DNA of 64,000 bases from Pantoea vagans (GTDB taxonomy: Bacteria; Pseudomonadota; Gammaproteobacteria; Enterobacterales; Enterobacteriaceae): assembly GCF_004792415.1 (NCBI RefSeq), contig NZ_CP038853.1:3224001-3288000 (forward strand), read 5' to 3'. The notes under the pieces are model-generated. The model saw only the letters and a list, made by a program, of their open reading frames with translations, had not been told where the DNA came from and did not search any database. A program made the position numbers and the translations under genes. Positions 1-7,803 of the stretch are shown one piece after another; position 1 is the stretch's first letter, and each line of letters opens with the position of its first letter.

Positions 1-1
1 A

Positions 2-313
2 CTGCCTACCGGTCTGATTGAAGCGTCACGTGCCATGGGCGCTACGCCAATGCAGATCGTCCGTAAGGTCCTGCTGCCGGAAGCGATGCCGGGCCTGGTG
101 AATGCAGCCACCATTACCCTGATTACGCTGGTCGGTTACTCCGCCATGGGTGGCGCAGTGGGTGCCGGTGGTCTGGGCCAGATCGGCTATCAGTATGGTT
201 ATATCGGATACAACGCCACGGTGATGAATACGGTATTGGTGTTGTTAGTGGTTTTGGTGTATCTCATTCAATTCTGTGGCGACCGCATTGTGCGTGCAGT
301 GTCCCATAAGTAA
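2..313 (+). CDS. metI: D-methionine ABC transporter permease MetI (3' part)
   Basis: This is the C-terminal 103 residues of the inner-membrane permease of the MetNIQ D/L-methionine importer. The reading frame is open to the left edge of the window, so the start lies outside. The visible part begins in the EAA loop that contacts the ATPase MetN (EASRAMGA...P residues around 7-20), then shows the glycine-rich segment and a final hydrophobic helix (TVLVLLVVLVYLIQF). It is followed 34 bp later by metQ on the same strand, the standard metNIQ operon order. Identification rests on the EAA-loop sequence and on the neighbour. Confidence 0.95.
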   Translation: MPTGLIEASRAMGATPMQIVRKVLLPEAMPGLVNAATITLITLVGYSAMGGAVGAGGLGQIGYQYGYIGYNATVMNTVLVLLVVLVYLIQFCGDRIVRAVSHK

Positions 314-347
314 GCCAGCAATCTCACATTATTAAGAAGGAAAGGAT

Positions 348-1163
348 ATGTCTTTCAGATTCAAAAAAATTGCCGCTGTGGGTGCACTGATTGGCGCGAT
401 TGCGCTGGCAGGATGCGATCAAAAAGAGAAAGACGCTAACCACATTAAAGTGGGCGTCATTGTCGGTGCTGAGCAGCAGGTTGCTGAAGCCGCACAGAAA
501 GTGGCTAAAGAGAAGTATGGTCTGGACGTTGAGCTGGTCACGTTTAACGACTACGTGCTGCCGAATGAAGCGCTGAGCAAAGGCGATATCGACGTTAATG
601 CCTTCCAGCACAAACCGTATCTGGATCAGCAGATCAAAGATCGTGGTTACAAGCTGGTTTCAGTGGGTAACTCTTTCGTCTACCCAATCGCGGGCTATTC
701 GAAGAAGATCAAGTCACTGGATGAGCTGCAGGATGGCGCACAGGTTGCCATTCCGAATGACCCGACCAACCTGGGTCGTACGCTGCTCCTGCTGCAGAAA
801 GTGGGTCTGATCAAACTGAAAGATGGCGTGGGCTTGCTGCCAACCTCACTGGATATCACTGAGAATCCTAAGCATCTGAAAATTGTTGAGCTGGAAGCAC
901 CACAGCTGCCGCGCTCATTAGACGATCAGCAGATCGCACTGGCCGTAATCAATACCACTTACGCCAGCCAGATTGGCCTGACCCCAGCTAAAGATGGCAT
1001 TTTCGTCGAAGACAAAGATTCACCTTACGTGAACCTGATTGTTGCCCGCGAAGATAATAAAGATGCGGAAAACGTGAAGAAGTTCGTTCAGGCTTACCAG
1101 TCTGACGAAGTGAACGAAGCCGCTAACAAAGTCTTTAACGGCGGCGCGGTCAAAGGCTGGTAA
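348..1163 (+). CDS. metQ: D-methionine-binding lipoprotein MetQ
   Basis: Substrate-binding lipoprotein of the MetNIQ importer, 271 residues, the usual length. The signal peptide ends in a lipobox (LAGC, lipidated Cys at residue 23), so the mature protein is anchored to a membrane in the periplasm. The NLPA-family fold is recognisable from the stretch IKVGVIVGAEQQ and from later landmarks such as VNAFQHKPYLDQ, AIPNDPTNLGR and the GGAVKGW ending. A ribosome-binding site AAGGAAAGG lies just upstream. It is the last gene of the metNIQ operon and is followed by a hairpin at 1183-1205. Confidence 0.97.
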   Translation: MSFRFKKIAAVGALIGAIALAGCDQKEKDANHIKVGVIVGAEQQVAEAAQKVAKEKYGLDVELVTFNDYVLPNEALSKGDIDVNAFQHKPYLDQQIKDRGYKLVSVGNSFVYPIAGYSKKIKSLDELQDGAQVAIPNDPTNLGRTLLLLQKVGLIKLKDGVGLLPTSLDITENPKHLKIVELEAPQLPRSLDDQQIALAVINTTYASQIGLTPAKDGIFVEDKDSPYVNLIVAREDNKDAENVKKFVQAYQSDEVNEAANKVFNGGAVKGW

Positions 1164-1182
1164 TTCAGCTATTCATCTCCTT

Positions 1183-1212
1183 AAGGGCGGCGCTATGTCG
1201 CCCTTTCTGTTA
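1183..1212 (+). terminator. terminator-like hairpin after metQ
   Basis: A 7-bp stem AAGGGCG/CGCCCTT (1183-1189 with 1199-1205) is followed by a T-rich stretch. It sits 20 bp after the metQ stop and before rcsF, so it probably ends the met operon. The T-run is interrupted, so strength is uncertain. Confidence 0.6.
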
Positions 1213-1291
1213 TTGGGTACCCTGCCCGACTTGTTATTTATTCCCGTCCTTGTTTCAATAACGCCACTTTTTGAAACCTGAGGATGTTGCC

Positions 1292-1690
1292 ATGCGTTTT
1301 TTACCGCTCTGCTTGTTAGCATTGATGCTGACAGGGTGTGTTCATGAGTATCACCCGATAAGCAGCGCACCGTCCCGGCCGCAGCAATCCAGCCAACCGA
1401 CCCGCAAACCCGTGGTACGACCGGCCCCGGTTAAGCTCTATACCGATGCCGCCGATCTGGTCAGCAAACCGTTCCGCGATCTGGGTGAAGTCTCCGCTGA
1501 AGATTGCCAGATCAGTAATCAGAACTCCCCGGCCAACATCGCCACAGCACGTAAACGTCTGCAGATCAAAGCCTCACAGATGAAAGCCAATGCGGTGCTG
1601 CTGCATCAGTGTGAAATCGTCACCGGCACGCCGGGCTGCTATCGTCAGGCCGTCTGCCAGGGTTCAGCGCTGAAAGTCAGCAATCAATGA
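1292..1690 (+). CDS. rcsF: outer membrane stress-sensing lipoprotein RcsF
   Basis: RcsF is the outer membrane sensor that activates the Rcs phosphorelay by reaching the inner-membrane protein IgaA when envelope assembly is disturbed; it is normally threaded through BamA-OMP complexes. The frame extends upstream, but the start at 1292 was chosen because it gives a standard lipoprotein signal with lipobox LTGC (Cys16) and a 132-residue product close to the K-12 length. A proline-rich linker (about residues 20-50) precedes the folded domain, which begins near KLYTDAADLVSKPFRDLGEVS. The four cysteines expected for its two disulfides are present (EDCQ, HQCE, PGCY, AVCQ). Its stop overlaps the trmO start. 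Confidence 0.97.
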   Translation: MRFLPLCLLALMLTGCVHEYHPISSAPSRPQQSSQPTRKPVVRPAPVKLYTDAADLVSKPFRDLGEVSAEDCQISNQNSPANIATARKRLQIKASQMKANAVLLHQCEIVTGTPGCYRQAVCQGSALKVSNQ

Positions 1691-2391
1691 GTGAATTCGC
1701 CTTTGCGCAAATTGGGGTAATCCGTTCACCGTGGAAAGAGAAGTTTGCCGTGCCGCGCCAGCCAGGTCTGGTGCAGGATGGTGGCGGCGAACTTCACCTG
1801 CTGCCCCCCTACAATCAGCCGGAAGCCGTTCGCGGGCTGGAAGACTTCAGTCACCTCTGGCTGCTGTTTGTCTTCCATCAGACGATGGCGGGCGGCTGGC
1901 GTCCTACGGTTCGCCCTCCCCGGCTGGGCGGCAATGCGCGCATGGGTGTTTTTGCGACACGTTCAACGTTCCGTCCCAATCCCATTGGCATGTCGCTGGT
2001 TGAACTGAAAGGGATCAGGATTGAAAAACAGCAGGTGATTTTGCAGCTTGGCAGTCTGGATCTGGTCGATGGCACGCCGGTGGTGGATATCAAACCTTAT
2101 CTGCCCTTTGCCGAAGCGCTGCCTCATGCGCAGGCCGGGTTTGCTCAGGCTGCACCGGCGGCGGATATGCCGGTTCGCTTCTCCGCGCTGGCCCAGCAAC
2201 AGCTTCAGCAGCAGTCGCGCTACCCCAATCTCGCACGCTTTATCAGTGAGGTGCTGGCACAGGACCCTCGTCCCGCTTACCGTCAGGGTGAAACGCAGGA
2301 GCGGGAATATGCGGCCTTGCTGATGGATTTTAATGTACGCTGGCGCATTGACGATGCCGGTACTGAAGTGATCGCTATCGACCCGCGTTAA
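1687..2391 (+). CDS. trmO: tRNA (N6-threonylcarbamoyladenosine-37) methyltransferase TrmO
   Basis: TrmO (formerly TsaA/YaeB) uses S-adenosylmethionine to methylate t6A37 in ACY-decoding threonine tRNAs, giving m6t6A. The 234-residue product has the family's N-terminal beta-barrel signature (FAQIGVIRSPWKEKF), the ATRSTFRPNPIGMS block that binds the cofactor, the DLVDGTPVVDIKPYLP block, and a small C-terminal domain. Its ATG overlaps the rcsF stop (ATGA), which suggests translational coupling. It matches the known K-12 neighbour arrangement rcsF-trmO-proS. Confidence 0.96.
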   Translation: MSEFAFAQIGVIRSPWKEKFAVPRQPGLVQDGGGELHLLPPYNQPEAVRGLEDFSHLWLLFVFHQTMAGGWRPTVRPPRLGGNARMGVFATRSTFRPNPIGMSLVELKGIRIEKQQVILQLGSLDLVDGTPVVDIKPYLPFAEALPHAQAGFAQAAPAADMPVRFSALAQQQLQQQSRYPNLARFISEVLAQDPRPAYRQGETQEREYAALLMDFNVRWRIDDAGTEVIAIDPR

Positions 2392-2480
2392 AACCCGCTT
2401 TTGAGCCGGTGATCTCACTGGTACACTAGCCGCCAGCAAAATTCTGTCTGTGACTTTCCGATCAACTGGAACCGTAATCA

Positions 2481-4199
2481 ATGCGTACTACTCAATATCT
2501 GCTCTCTACTCAGAAAGAGACGCCTTCCGACGCTGAAGTGATCAGCCACCAGCTGATGCTGCGCGCCGGTATGATCCGCAAACTGGCTTCTGGCTTGTAC
2601 ACCTGGTTACCGACCGGTGTTCGCGTGCTGAAGAAAGTCGAAAATATCGTGCGCGAAGAGATGAACAACGCGGGCGCGGTTGAGATTTTAATGCCGGTTG
2701 TGCAGCCCGCCGACCTGTGGCAGGAGAGCGGTCGCTGGGAGGAGTATGGCCCGGAACTGTTACGTATTGCCGATCGCCACGAGCGTCCTTTCGTGCTGGG
2801 TCCGACGCATGAAGAAGTAGTCACTGACCTGATCCGCAATGAGCTGAGCTCTTATAAGCAACTGCCGCTCAACCTGTATCAGATTCAGACCAAGTTCCGT
2901 GATGAAGTGCGTCCACGCTTTGGCGTGATGCGTTCACGCGAGTTCATCATGAAAGATGCTTACTCGTTCCACGTTTCACAGGAATCACTGCAGGAAACGT
3001 ATGATGCGATGTATCGCGCCTATAGCCAGATCTTCAGCCGTATGGGCCTGGATTTCCGTGCCGTGCAGGCCGACACCGGCTCTATCGGCGGCAGCGCATC
3101 ACATGAGTTCCAGGTGCTGGCGCAGAGCGGTGAAGATGATGTGATCTTCTCTACCGATTCTGATTACGCCGCCAACATTGAGCTGGCCGAAGCTGTCGCC
3201 CCCGCCGGTGAACGTGCCGCGCCGTCGCAGGAGATGCAGCTGGTTGAGACGCCAGACGCAAAAACCATCGCGGAGCTGGTTGAGCAATTCAGTGTGCCTG
3301 TTGAAAAGACAGTGAAAACGCTGATTGTTAAAGGTGCTGAAGAGAGCGGTCATGCACTGGTTGCCCTGCTGGTTCGCGGCGATCATCAGCTGAATGAGAT
3401 CAAAGCAGAGAAATCAGCTATCGTTGCATCACCGCTGGTGTTTGCGACAGAAGAAGAGATTCGCGCCGCCGTCGGTGCCGGTCCGGGTTCCATTGGACCA
3501 GTAGGTCTGCAGATGCCAATCATTGCTGACCGTACCGTGGCGAAGATGAGCGACTTCAGCGCCGGTGCCAACGTCGATGGTAAACACTACTTCGGCATTA
3601 ACTGGGAGCGCGATCTGCCGCTGGCGAGCGTGGCGGATATCCGTAACGTGGTCGAAGGCGATTTAAGCCCGGATGGCAAAGGTACGCTGCAGATTAAACG
3701 CGGCATCGAAGTCGGTCACATCTTCCAGCTCGGCACCAAGTATTCTGACGCGCTGAAAGCCTCCGTTCAGGGTGAAGATGGCCGTAATCAGGTGATGAGC
3801 ATGGGCTGCTACGGCATCGGCATCACTCGCGTGGTTGCCGCAGCCATTGAGCAGAACCATGACGATCGCGGCATCATCTGGCCAGCCGCACTGGCACCGT
3901 TCGAGGTGGCGATTCTGCCGATGAACATGCAGAAATCGTTCCGCGTTAAAGAGCTGGCGGAAGAGCTGTATGCCACCCTGCGTGCCAAAGGCGTTGAAGT
4001 TATCCTGGATGACCGTAAAGAGCGTCCGGGCGTGATGTTCGCAGATATGGAACTGATCGGTGTGCCACACACCATCGTCATCGGCGACCGCAATCTCGAC
4101 AATCAGGAGATTGAATATAAGTCACGTCGCGCCGGTGAGAAGCAGATGATTAAGCAGGATGAAATCGTTGATTTCCTGCTGAAGGCTCTGAATAAGTAA
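2481..4199 (+). CDS. proS: prolyl-tRNA synthetase ProS
   Basis: Charges tRNA-Pro with proline. At 572 residues it has the length of the bacterial-type enzyme. The class II catalytic core shows motif 2 in [17 protein letters not shown] and motif 3 near [14 protein letters not shown]. The insertion (editing) domain that hydrolyses mischarged Ala-tRNA-Pro lies between the core motifs at about residues 225-405. The anticodon-binding domain follows ([20 protein letters not shown]). The 89-bp gap after trmO contains TTGAGC (2401) and TACACT (2422), a weak promoter candidate with a short 15-bp spacer. Confidence 0.98.
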   Translation: MRTTQYLLSTQKETPSDAEVISHQLMLRAGMIRKLASGLYTWLPTGVRVLKKVENIVREEMNNAGAVEILMPVVQPADLWQESGRWEEYGPELLRIADRHERPFVLGPTHEEVVTDLIRNELSSYKQLPLNLYQIQTKFRDEVRPRFGVMRSREFIMKDAYSFHVSQESLQETYDAMYRAYSQIFSRMGLDFRAVQADTGSIGGSASHEFQVLAQSGEDDVIFSTDSDYAANIELAEAVAPAGERAAPSQEMQLVETPDAKTIAELVEQFSVPVEKTVKTLIVKGAEESGHALVALLVRGDHQLNEIKAEKSAIVASPLVFATEEEIRAAVGAGPGSIGPVGLQMPIIADRTVAKMSDFSAGANVDGKHYFGINWERDLPLASVADIRNVVEGDLSPDGKGTLQIKRGIEVGHIFQLGTKYSDALKASVQGEDGRNQVMSMGCYGIGITRVVAAAIEQNHDDRGIIWPAALAPFEVAILPMNMQKSFRVKELAEELYATLRAKGVEVILDDRKERPGVMFADMELIGVPHTIVIGDRNLDNQEIEYKSRRAGEKQMIKQDEIVDFLLKALNK

Positions 4200-4553
4200 G
4201 CTTTGAAGGAACGGTCAGATGCCTCGTTTGCGGGCGTCTGACTGCTGAGAAACTCAACATAGCTTGAATCTGGCAGCAATGGAAAAGCTTAACGCCCAGG
4301 GAACAGGGTCAGAAGAGGAAAGCGTCCCGCCGCCCGGCTAAAAACGCCGGGAGCGTTTTTGAACAACGCAAAGCGTTGGCCCGGTTACGGGCGCACCTCA
4401 GGGATGAGGCGCGTAATCGCGCGGGCCGAGCGTGCCATGGATGGCGGTTTTTGCGTCTTTCCGATCTGACCCTGTTTCCAGGGCAGGTTCCGACTCACCG
4501 CTAGAGGAACCTGACTTTATCGGCACCTAAACGCCCCGTCTGCGGGGCGTTTT
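4200..4553. other. 354-bp intergenic region between proS and arfB
   Basis: This gap holds three things: an imperfect inverted repeat just after proS (GTCAGATGCC at 4215 against GGGCGTCTGAC), the TIR-bordered element at 4294-4484, and a strong terminator at 4531-4555. No convincing coding frame is seen. In K-12 this interval carries nlpE and yaeF, and yaeQ lies next to arfB; all three are absent here. Confidence 0.7.
4294..4484 (+). repeat. TIR-bordered intergenic element, long copy
   Basis: A 191-bp element bounded by 20-bp near-perfect terminal inverted repeats: left 4294-4313 (GCCCAGGGAACAGGGTCAGA) and right 4465-4484, the inverted complement with few differences. The interior is rich in short inverted repeats (for example around ACGCAAAGCGTT and GCGCGTAATCGCGC). 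No open frame of useful length is present. A shorter copy with the same ends lies at 43433-43545 in the opposite orientation. The structure resembles a non-autonomous miniature transposable element, but no target duplication could be defined. Confidence 0.75.
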
Positions 4554-4555
4554 TT
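4531..4555 (+). terminator. strong intrinsic terminator after proS, overlapping the arfB stop
   Basis: Stem ACGCCCC/GGGGCGT (4531-4537 with 4544-4550) is followed by six T on the plus strand. It would stop proS transcription. The end of arfB (minus strand) lies inside the T-run, and on the minus strand only TTTA follows the stem, so it probably serves both genes unequally. Confidence 0.85.
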
Positions 4556-4964
4556 ATTGCACCCTGCCGCGCATCGCTTTCGTTGAACTACGTCGCGCTT
4601 TTCCTTCCAGACGCCGCTCTTTCGAGGCGCGGGTCGGGCGCGTGGCGCGCCGGGCTTTTTCGACCGTGCTCAACTCCTGGATCAGATTGACCAGACGCTG
4701 CAATGCCGCTTCGCGATTCATTTCCTGACTACGATACTCCTGCGCCTTGATCACCACCACGCCCTCACCGGTAATCAGATGATGACTGGCGGTGAGCAAC
4801 CGCTCTTTATAAAACGCGGGCAGTGAAGAGGCCGCAATATCGAAACGCAGATGAATGGCGGTACTGGCTTTGTTGACATGTTGTCCGCCCGCACCCTGGG
4901 CACGAATCGCCGTCAGCTCGATCTCACTCTCCGGAATCTCAACCGAACGGGATAGCATAATCAT
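4554..4964 (-). CDS. arfB: alternative ribosome-rescue factor / peptidyl-tRNA hydrolase ArfB
   Basis: ArfB (YaeJ) enters stalled ribosomes lacking an A-site codon and hydrolyses the peptidyl-tRNA. The catalytic GGQ motif is at residues 26-28 within [11 protein letters not shown]. The basic C-terminal tail that inserts into the empty mRNA channel is present (about residues 105-136, rich in Arg and Lys, ending TKAMRGRV). The start at 4964 was chosen because GGGGAG lies 7 bases upstream and it matches the K-12 N-terminus (MIVISR-type). The product is 136 residues. The yaeQ and nlpE genes that flank it in K-12 are missing. Confidence 0.96.
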   Translation of the reverse strand: MIMLSRSVEIPESEIELTAIRAQGAGGQHVNKASTAIHLRFDIAASSLPAFYKERLLTASHHLITGEGVVVIKAQEYRSQEMNREAALQRLVNLIQELSTVEKARRATRPTRASKERRLEGKARRSSTKAMRGRVQ

Positions 4965-5181
4965 TAGCTTGCTCCCCACACCTTAATCACGTTGACCTCC
5001 GATAACCTGTTCATCAAATTAACCTTTTGTGCTCTGATTCATTCCGCCTCAGACAGCGGAATCTGTCACTTTAGCAGTGATTCGCGCACTGATCCTGCTT
5101 TACGCAGGCTGATTTCCTCTAAATGGCTATGATATAGTCGCCAGTTAACCAGAGTATTTACGCTCTGCTGAGGAAGGCCAC

Positions 5182-5382
5182 GTGCAAAATTATTGTGAGT
5201 TAGTTCGCCGGAAATATGCCGAAATCGGCAGCGGGGATTTAGGTTACATACCGGATGCGATTGGCTGCGCATTAAAGGCGCTTAATGATATTGCCGCAAA
5301 TACTGAGCTAAACTCTTCTGTCAGGGAACAGGCGGCTTACGCCGCTGCTAACTTATTGGTGAGCGACTATGTTGATAAATGA
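5182..5382 (+). CDS. yaeP: conserved small protein YaeP
   Basis: A 66-residue cytoplasmic protein of the UPF0253 family, the same length as in K-12. It starts with GTG and is preceded by GAGGAAGG. It contains the family block GSGDLGY(I/V)PDA(I/L)GC and ends with [14 protein letters not shown]. Its 3' end overlaps rof by 14 bases in a different frame, a fixed arrangement in enterobacteria that suggests translational coupling. No biochemical function is established. Confidence 0.93.
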   Translation: MQNYCELVRRKYAEIGSGDLGYIPDAIGCALKALNDIAANTELNSSVREQAAYAAANLLVSDYVDK

Positions 5383-5629
5383 AGCGTACCAACCTATCAA
5401 TTGCGATGATTACGATAATCTGGAGCTCGCCTGCCAGAACCAATGGATGCTGTCGCTGGAAATGAAAGATGGCGAGCAGCTCAAGGCAAAGGCTAAAGAG
5501 ATCTTCTCACGCAAGAATGTGGAATATCTGGCTATCGATCTTTCCGGTGAGCATCGCGAATTACGTCTCGACCATATCGCCAGCTTTACCCATCCCGAAC
5601 TGGGTACGGTCGTGGTCAGCGCAGAGTAA
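5369..5629 (+). CDS. rof: Rho-binding antiterminator Rof
   Basis: Rof (YaeO) is an 86-residue Sm-like fold protein that binds the hexameric termination factor Rho and blocks its loading on RNA. The conserved N-terminal segment [16 protein letters not shown] is intact, as are SRKNVEYL and the [10 protein letters not shown] ending. The K-12 protein is 84 residues. It overlaps the end of yaeP and is followed by a GC-rich hairpin at 5642-5660. Both genes read toward the convergent cytochrome gene. Confidence 0.95.
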   Translation: MLINEAYQPINCDDYDNLELACQNQWMLSLEMKDGEQLKAKAKEIFSRKNVEYLAIDLSGEHRELRLDHIASFTHPELGTVVVSAE

Positions 5630-5641
5630 TCCACGTATTCC

Positions 5642-5664
5642 GGGCGGGACCTTCCCGCCCTGTT
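5642..5664 (+). terminator. hairpin between rof and the convergent cytochrome gene
   Basis: Perfect 8-bp stem GGGCGGGA/TCCCGCCC (5642-5649 with 5653-5660) lies 12 bp after the rof stop. The T-tract is poor (TGTTAAA), so it may be a weak bidirectional terminator. Confidence 0.65.
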
Positions 5665-5669
5665 AAACG

Positions 5670-5978
5670 TCAGGGCTGTAACGAACCGTAGTATGCCGCC
5701 AGATCCGCCATATCGTCGTCACTCAATCCCGCCACAAACGCCTTCATAACCTCAGCCTGACCGCCACTGCGTTCGCCCTTTTTGTACGCCTGCAGCGCAT
5801 GCTCCAGATAAGGGGCGTGTTGTCCTGCCAGGTTTGGGTAGAGCGGCACCGCCGCTTTGCCCGCTGCGCCATGACACGCCATGCAACTGGCCGCTTTTTC
5901 TGCGCCGCGCTGCGTATCACCCGCCGCCCATGCCGGTAATACGGCGGCCACTAAACAGACGATAAGCCATTGCTTCAT
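5670..5978 (-). CDS. periplasmic monoheme c-type cytochrome
   Basis: A small class I cytochrome c. The N-terminus is a Sec signal peptide (about residues 1-18, ending AWA). A single heme-attachment motif CMACH occupies residues 32-36. A probable distal methionine ligand is Met78 in GGQAEVMKAF. The tail SDDDMADLAAYYGSL is the typical C-terminal helix of the c553/c4-like family. An alternative ATG at 5993 overlaps the tilS stop (ATGA); 5978 was preferred for the compact signal peptide. The electron-transfer partner is unknown. It needs the Ccm maturation system, which is not in this window. K-12 has no gene here. Confidence 0.88.
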   Translation of the reverse strand: MKQWLIVCLVAAVLPAWAAGDTQRGAEKAASCMACHGAAGKAAVPLYPNLAGQHAPYLEHALQAYKKGERSGGQAEVMKAFVAGLSDDDMADLAAYYGSLQP

Positions 5979-5989
5979 TGTTATTGCTC

Positions 5990-7297
5990 TCATGAGCGGG
6001 ATGCCCTGTCCCAGACTATCTGCCAGCCCTGCTGATCACTGGTCGCGCCCGCGTGTGTGACAAAGAGATTCGGCACACAGACCAGCGTCTGGTTATAAAA
6101 AATTAACGGCAGCCGTTCTCGCTGCCACGGCGGTATCTGTAACTCCTGCCACAGCTTTTTCATTTCTCTTCCGCCATTGCGGCCCACCAGATGGACGTGA
6201 CCCTGCGCATGGAACCGCACGCTGATCTGCTCATCCGGCAGAGGATAGCGCAACAGGCTCTGCGACATGCTGGCATGCAGCGTGCCGAGGTTCTGCGGTA
6301 ACGACAGCGGCTGGCGGATATCGGGCCATGCCAGCTCGGTGTCGCGCAGTGATGTGAATAACGGCAGCCAGAAGAGTTGCTGACGGAAACGACGCAATTC
6401 AGCCTGGCCGAAGCGTAGCCGGGGCTGTGCATCTTCCCGGCTCGCCATCACTTCATCGCGAATACGCTTCAGCGCATCCCGCGATGGCATCGCGCCACCC
6501 TGTCCGGCGATCCAGCGGCGCAATAACGCGTTAGCGCGCAGCGTGCTCATGTTCATTAAAGGTGGAAAATAGAGGCTGCCGTCAGGCTGGATCAGCTCGG
6601 CCAGTTGCCCGGCGAGCAGCTCATCCAGTAACTGCTCCTGCTCACTGCACAATGCCGCACTTCGGGCCGTTGCCTCAGCAAAATGGGGCCAGCGCTGATT
6701 AAGCTCAGGCAGCAGCCGCTGGCGGAGGAAGTTACGATCGTAGCGAAGATCCTGATTACTTTCGTCGTCTATCCACACCAGCTGATGGACGTCGGCATAA
6801 GCTTCCAGCGACTGTCGCGACTGATTCAGCAGCGGCCGCACCAGCTGATGCGTACCCAGCATGCGCGATGAAGGCATCGCAGCCAGCCCGGCCGGCCCAC
6901 TGCCACGCTTCAGCGCCAGCAGAAAAGTTTCACACTGATCGTCGAGGTGCTGCGCGGTAAGCAATATCTCGCCCGGCTTGAGCGCGGCGCTCAGCGTCTG
7001 ATAACGGGCGGTGCGGGCGGCTGCTTCAATCCCGTTTTCCCTGCCATCCACCGTCACGCGTAGCACGTCACATCTCAGCTGCCACTGTTCGCATATCGTC
7101 TGGCAATGGGCGGCCCATGCATCGGCATTCGGGCTGAGACCATGATGCACATGCAACGCCCGCAGGCGAGATTCGGGATGCTGCAGATGCCAGTCACGAA
7201 GCTGATGCAACAACACGGTTGAATCAAGTCCGCCGCTGAACGCAACCACCAGCGCGGCATCGGGTTGCAACAGGGCGTCAAAAGCGGGCAAAGACAT
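5990..7297 (-). CDS. tilS: tRNA(Ile)-lysidine synthase TilS
   Basis: TilS attaches lysine to C34 of the tRNA-Ile(CAU) anticodon, changing its decoding from AUG to AUA and its charging from Met to Ile; it is essential. The N-type ATP pyrophosphatase PP-loop SGGLDS is at residues 21-26. The KRGSGPAGLAAM block (about 130-145) and the C-terminal substrate-binding domains follow. The frame stays open upstream, but 7297 gives MSLPAFDALL and a 435-residue protein of normal length. It lies upstream of the cytochrome gene, with possible stop-start overlap. Confidence 0.96.
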   Translation of the reverse strand: MSLPAFDALLQPDAALVVAFSGGLDSTVLLHQLRDWHLQHPESRLRALHVHHGLSPNADAWAAHCQTICEQWQLRCDVLRVTVDGRENGIEAAARTARYQTLSAALKPGEILLTAQHLDDQCETFLLALKRGSGPAGLAAMPSSRMLGTHQLVRPLLNQSRQSLEAYADVHQLVWIDDESNQDLRYDRNFLRQRLLPELNQRWPHFAEATARSAALCSEQEQLLDELLAGQLAELIQPDGSLYFPPLMNMSTLRANALLRRWIAGQGGAMPSRDALKRIRDEVMASREDAQPRLRFGQAELRRFRQQLFWLPLFTSLRDTELAWPDIRQPLSLPQNLGTLHASMSQSLLRYPLPDEQISVRFHAQGHVHLVGRNGGREMKKLWQELQIPPWQRERLPLIFYNQTLVCVPNLFVTHAGATSDQQGWQIVWDRASRS

Positions 7298-7349
7298 GGC
7301 AGAATCCGGATAATCGGGCCACCGAATGTCGCCCGCTGAGCGCGCTATT

Positions 7350-7739
7350 TTACGCCTGATAAAGCTCCAGCGGCAAACCATCCGGATCGGCAAAGAACGT
7401 ACACTGTTTCCCGGTCAGTTCATCGATGCGAATCGGCTCGCAGACCACGCCTTTATCAGCCAGCGTCGCAACGGCAGCGGCCACATCCGGCACGGTAAAG
7501 GCCAGATGGCGCAGGCCACACGCTTCGGGATGACTGACGCGTGCTGGCGGCTCGGGAAAAGAGAACAGCTCAATGGTATAGCGATTCTGTAAGGCCAGAT
7601 CCCCTTTCCAGGAGTCGCGCGCCTCGCGGTAAACTTCGCCCATCAGTCGAAAGCCCAGTACGTCGCAATAGAACGCTTTGCTGCGCTGATAGTCGGAGGC
7701 GATGATGGCGATGTGGTGAATAGCGGTTAACTGCAACAT
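7350..7739 (-). CDS. gloA2: VOC-family glyoxalase-like protein GloA2 (YaeR)
   Basis: A 129-residue vicinal-oxygen-chelate fold protein. Metal-ligand positions are visible in the two beta-alpha-beta repeats: HHIAI near the N-terminus, ELFSF, LRHLAF, and the terminal LELYQ. It is related to lactoylglutathione lyase, but catalytic activity of this subfamily is not firmly established. It lies between ldcC and tilS, as in K-12. The gap to tilS is only 52 bp, so co-transcription is likely. Confidence 0.9.
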   Translation of the reverse strand: MLQLTAIHHIAIIASDYQRSKAFYCDVLGFRLMGEVYREARDSWKGDLALQNRYTIELFSFPEPPARVSHPEACGLRHLAFTVPDVAAAVATLADKGVVCEPIRIDELTGKQCTFFADPDGLPLELYQA

Positions 7740-7803
7740 AGTGAATGTCCTGATTGGGGCAGGCTGTCCGCAGACCGCCTGCCGCTGATAGTGATTTAAA
7801 GGG

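Noticed and set aside
1271..1291. upstream in-frame start for rcsF
   Set aside because: It would put seven charged or polar residues before the lipoprotein signal peptide and break the standard signal.
2401..2427. proS promoter TTGAGC/TACACT
   Set aside because: The spacer is only 15 bases and both hexamers are weak; mentioned under proS, not listed as a site.
5066..5272. minus-strand frame across the yaeP 5' region
   Set aside because: It overlaps the conserved yaeP start in antisense and has no recognisable features.
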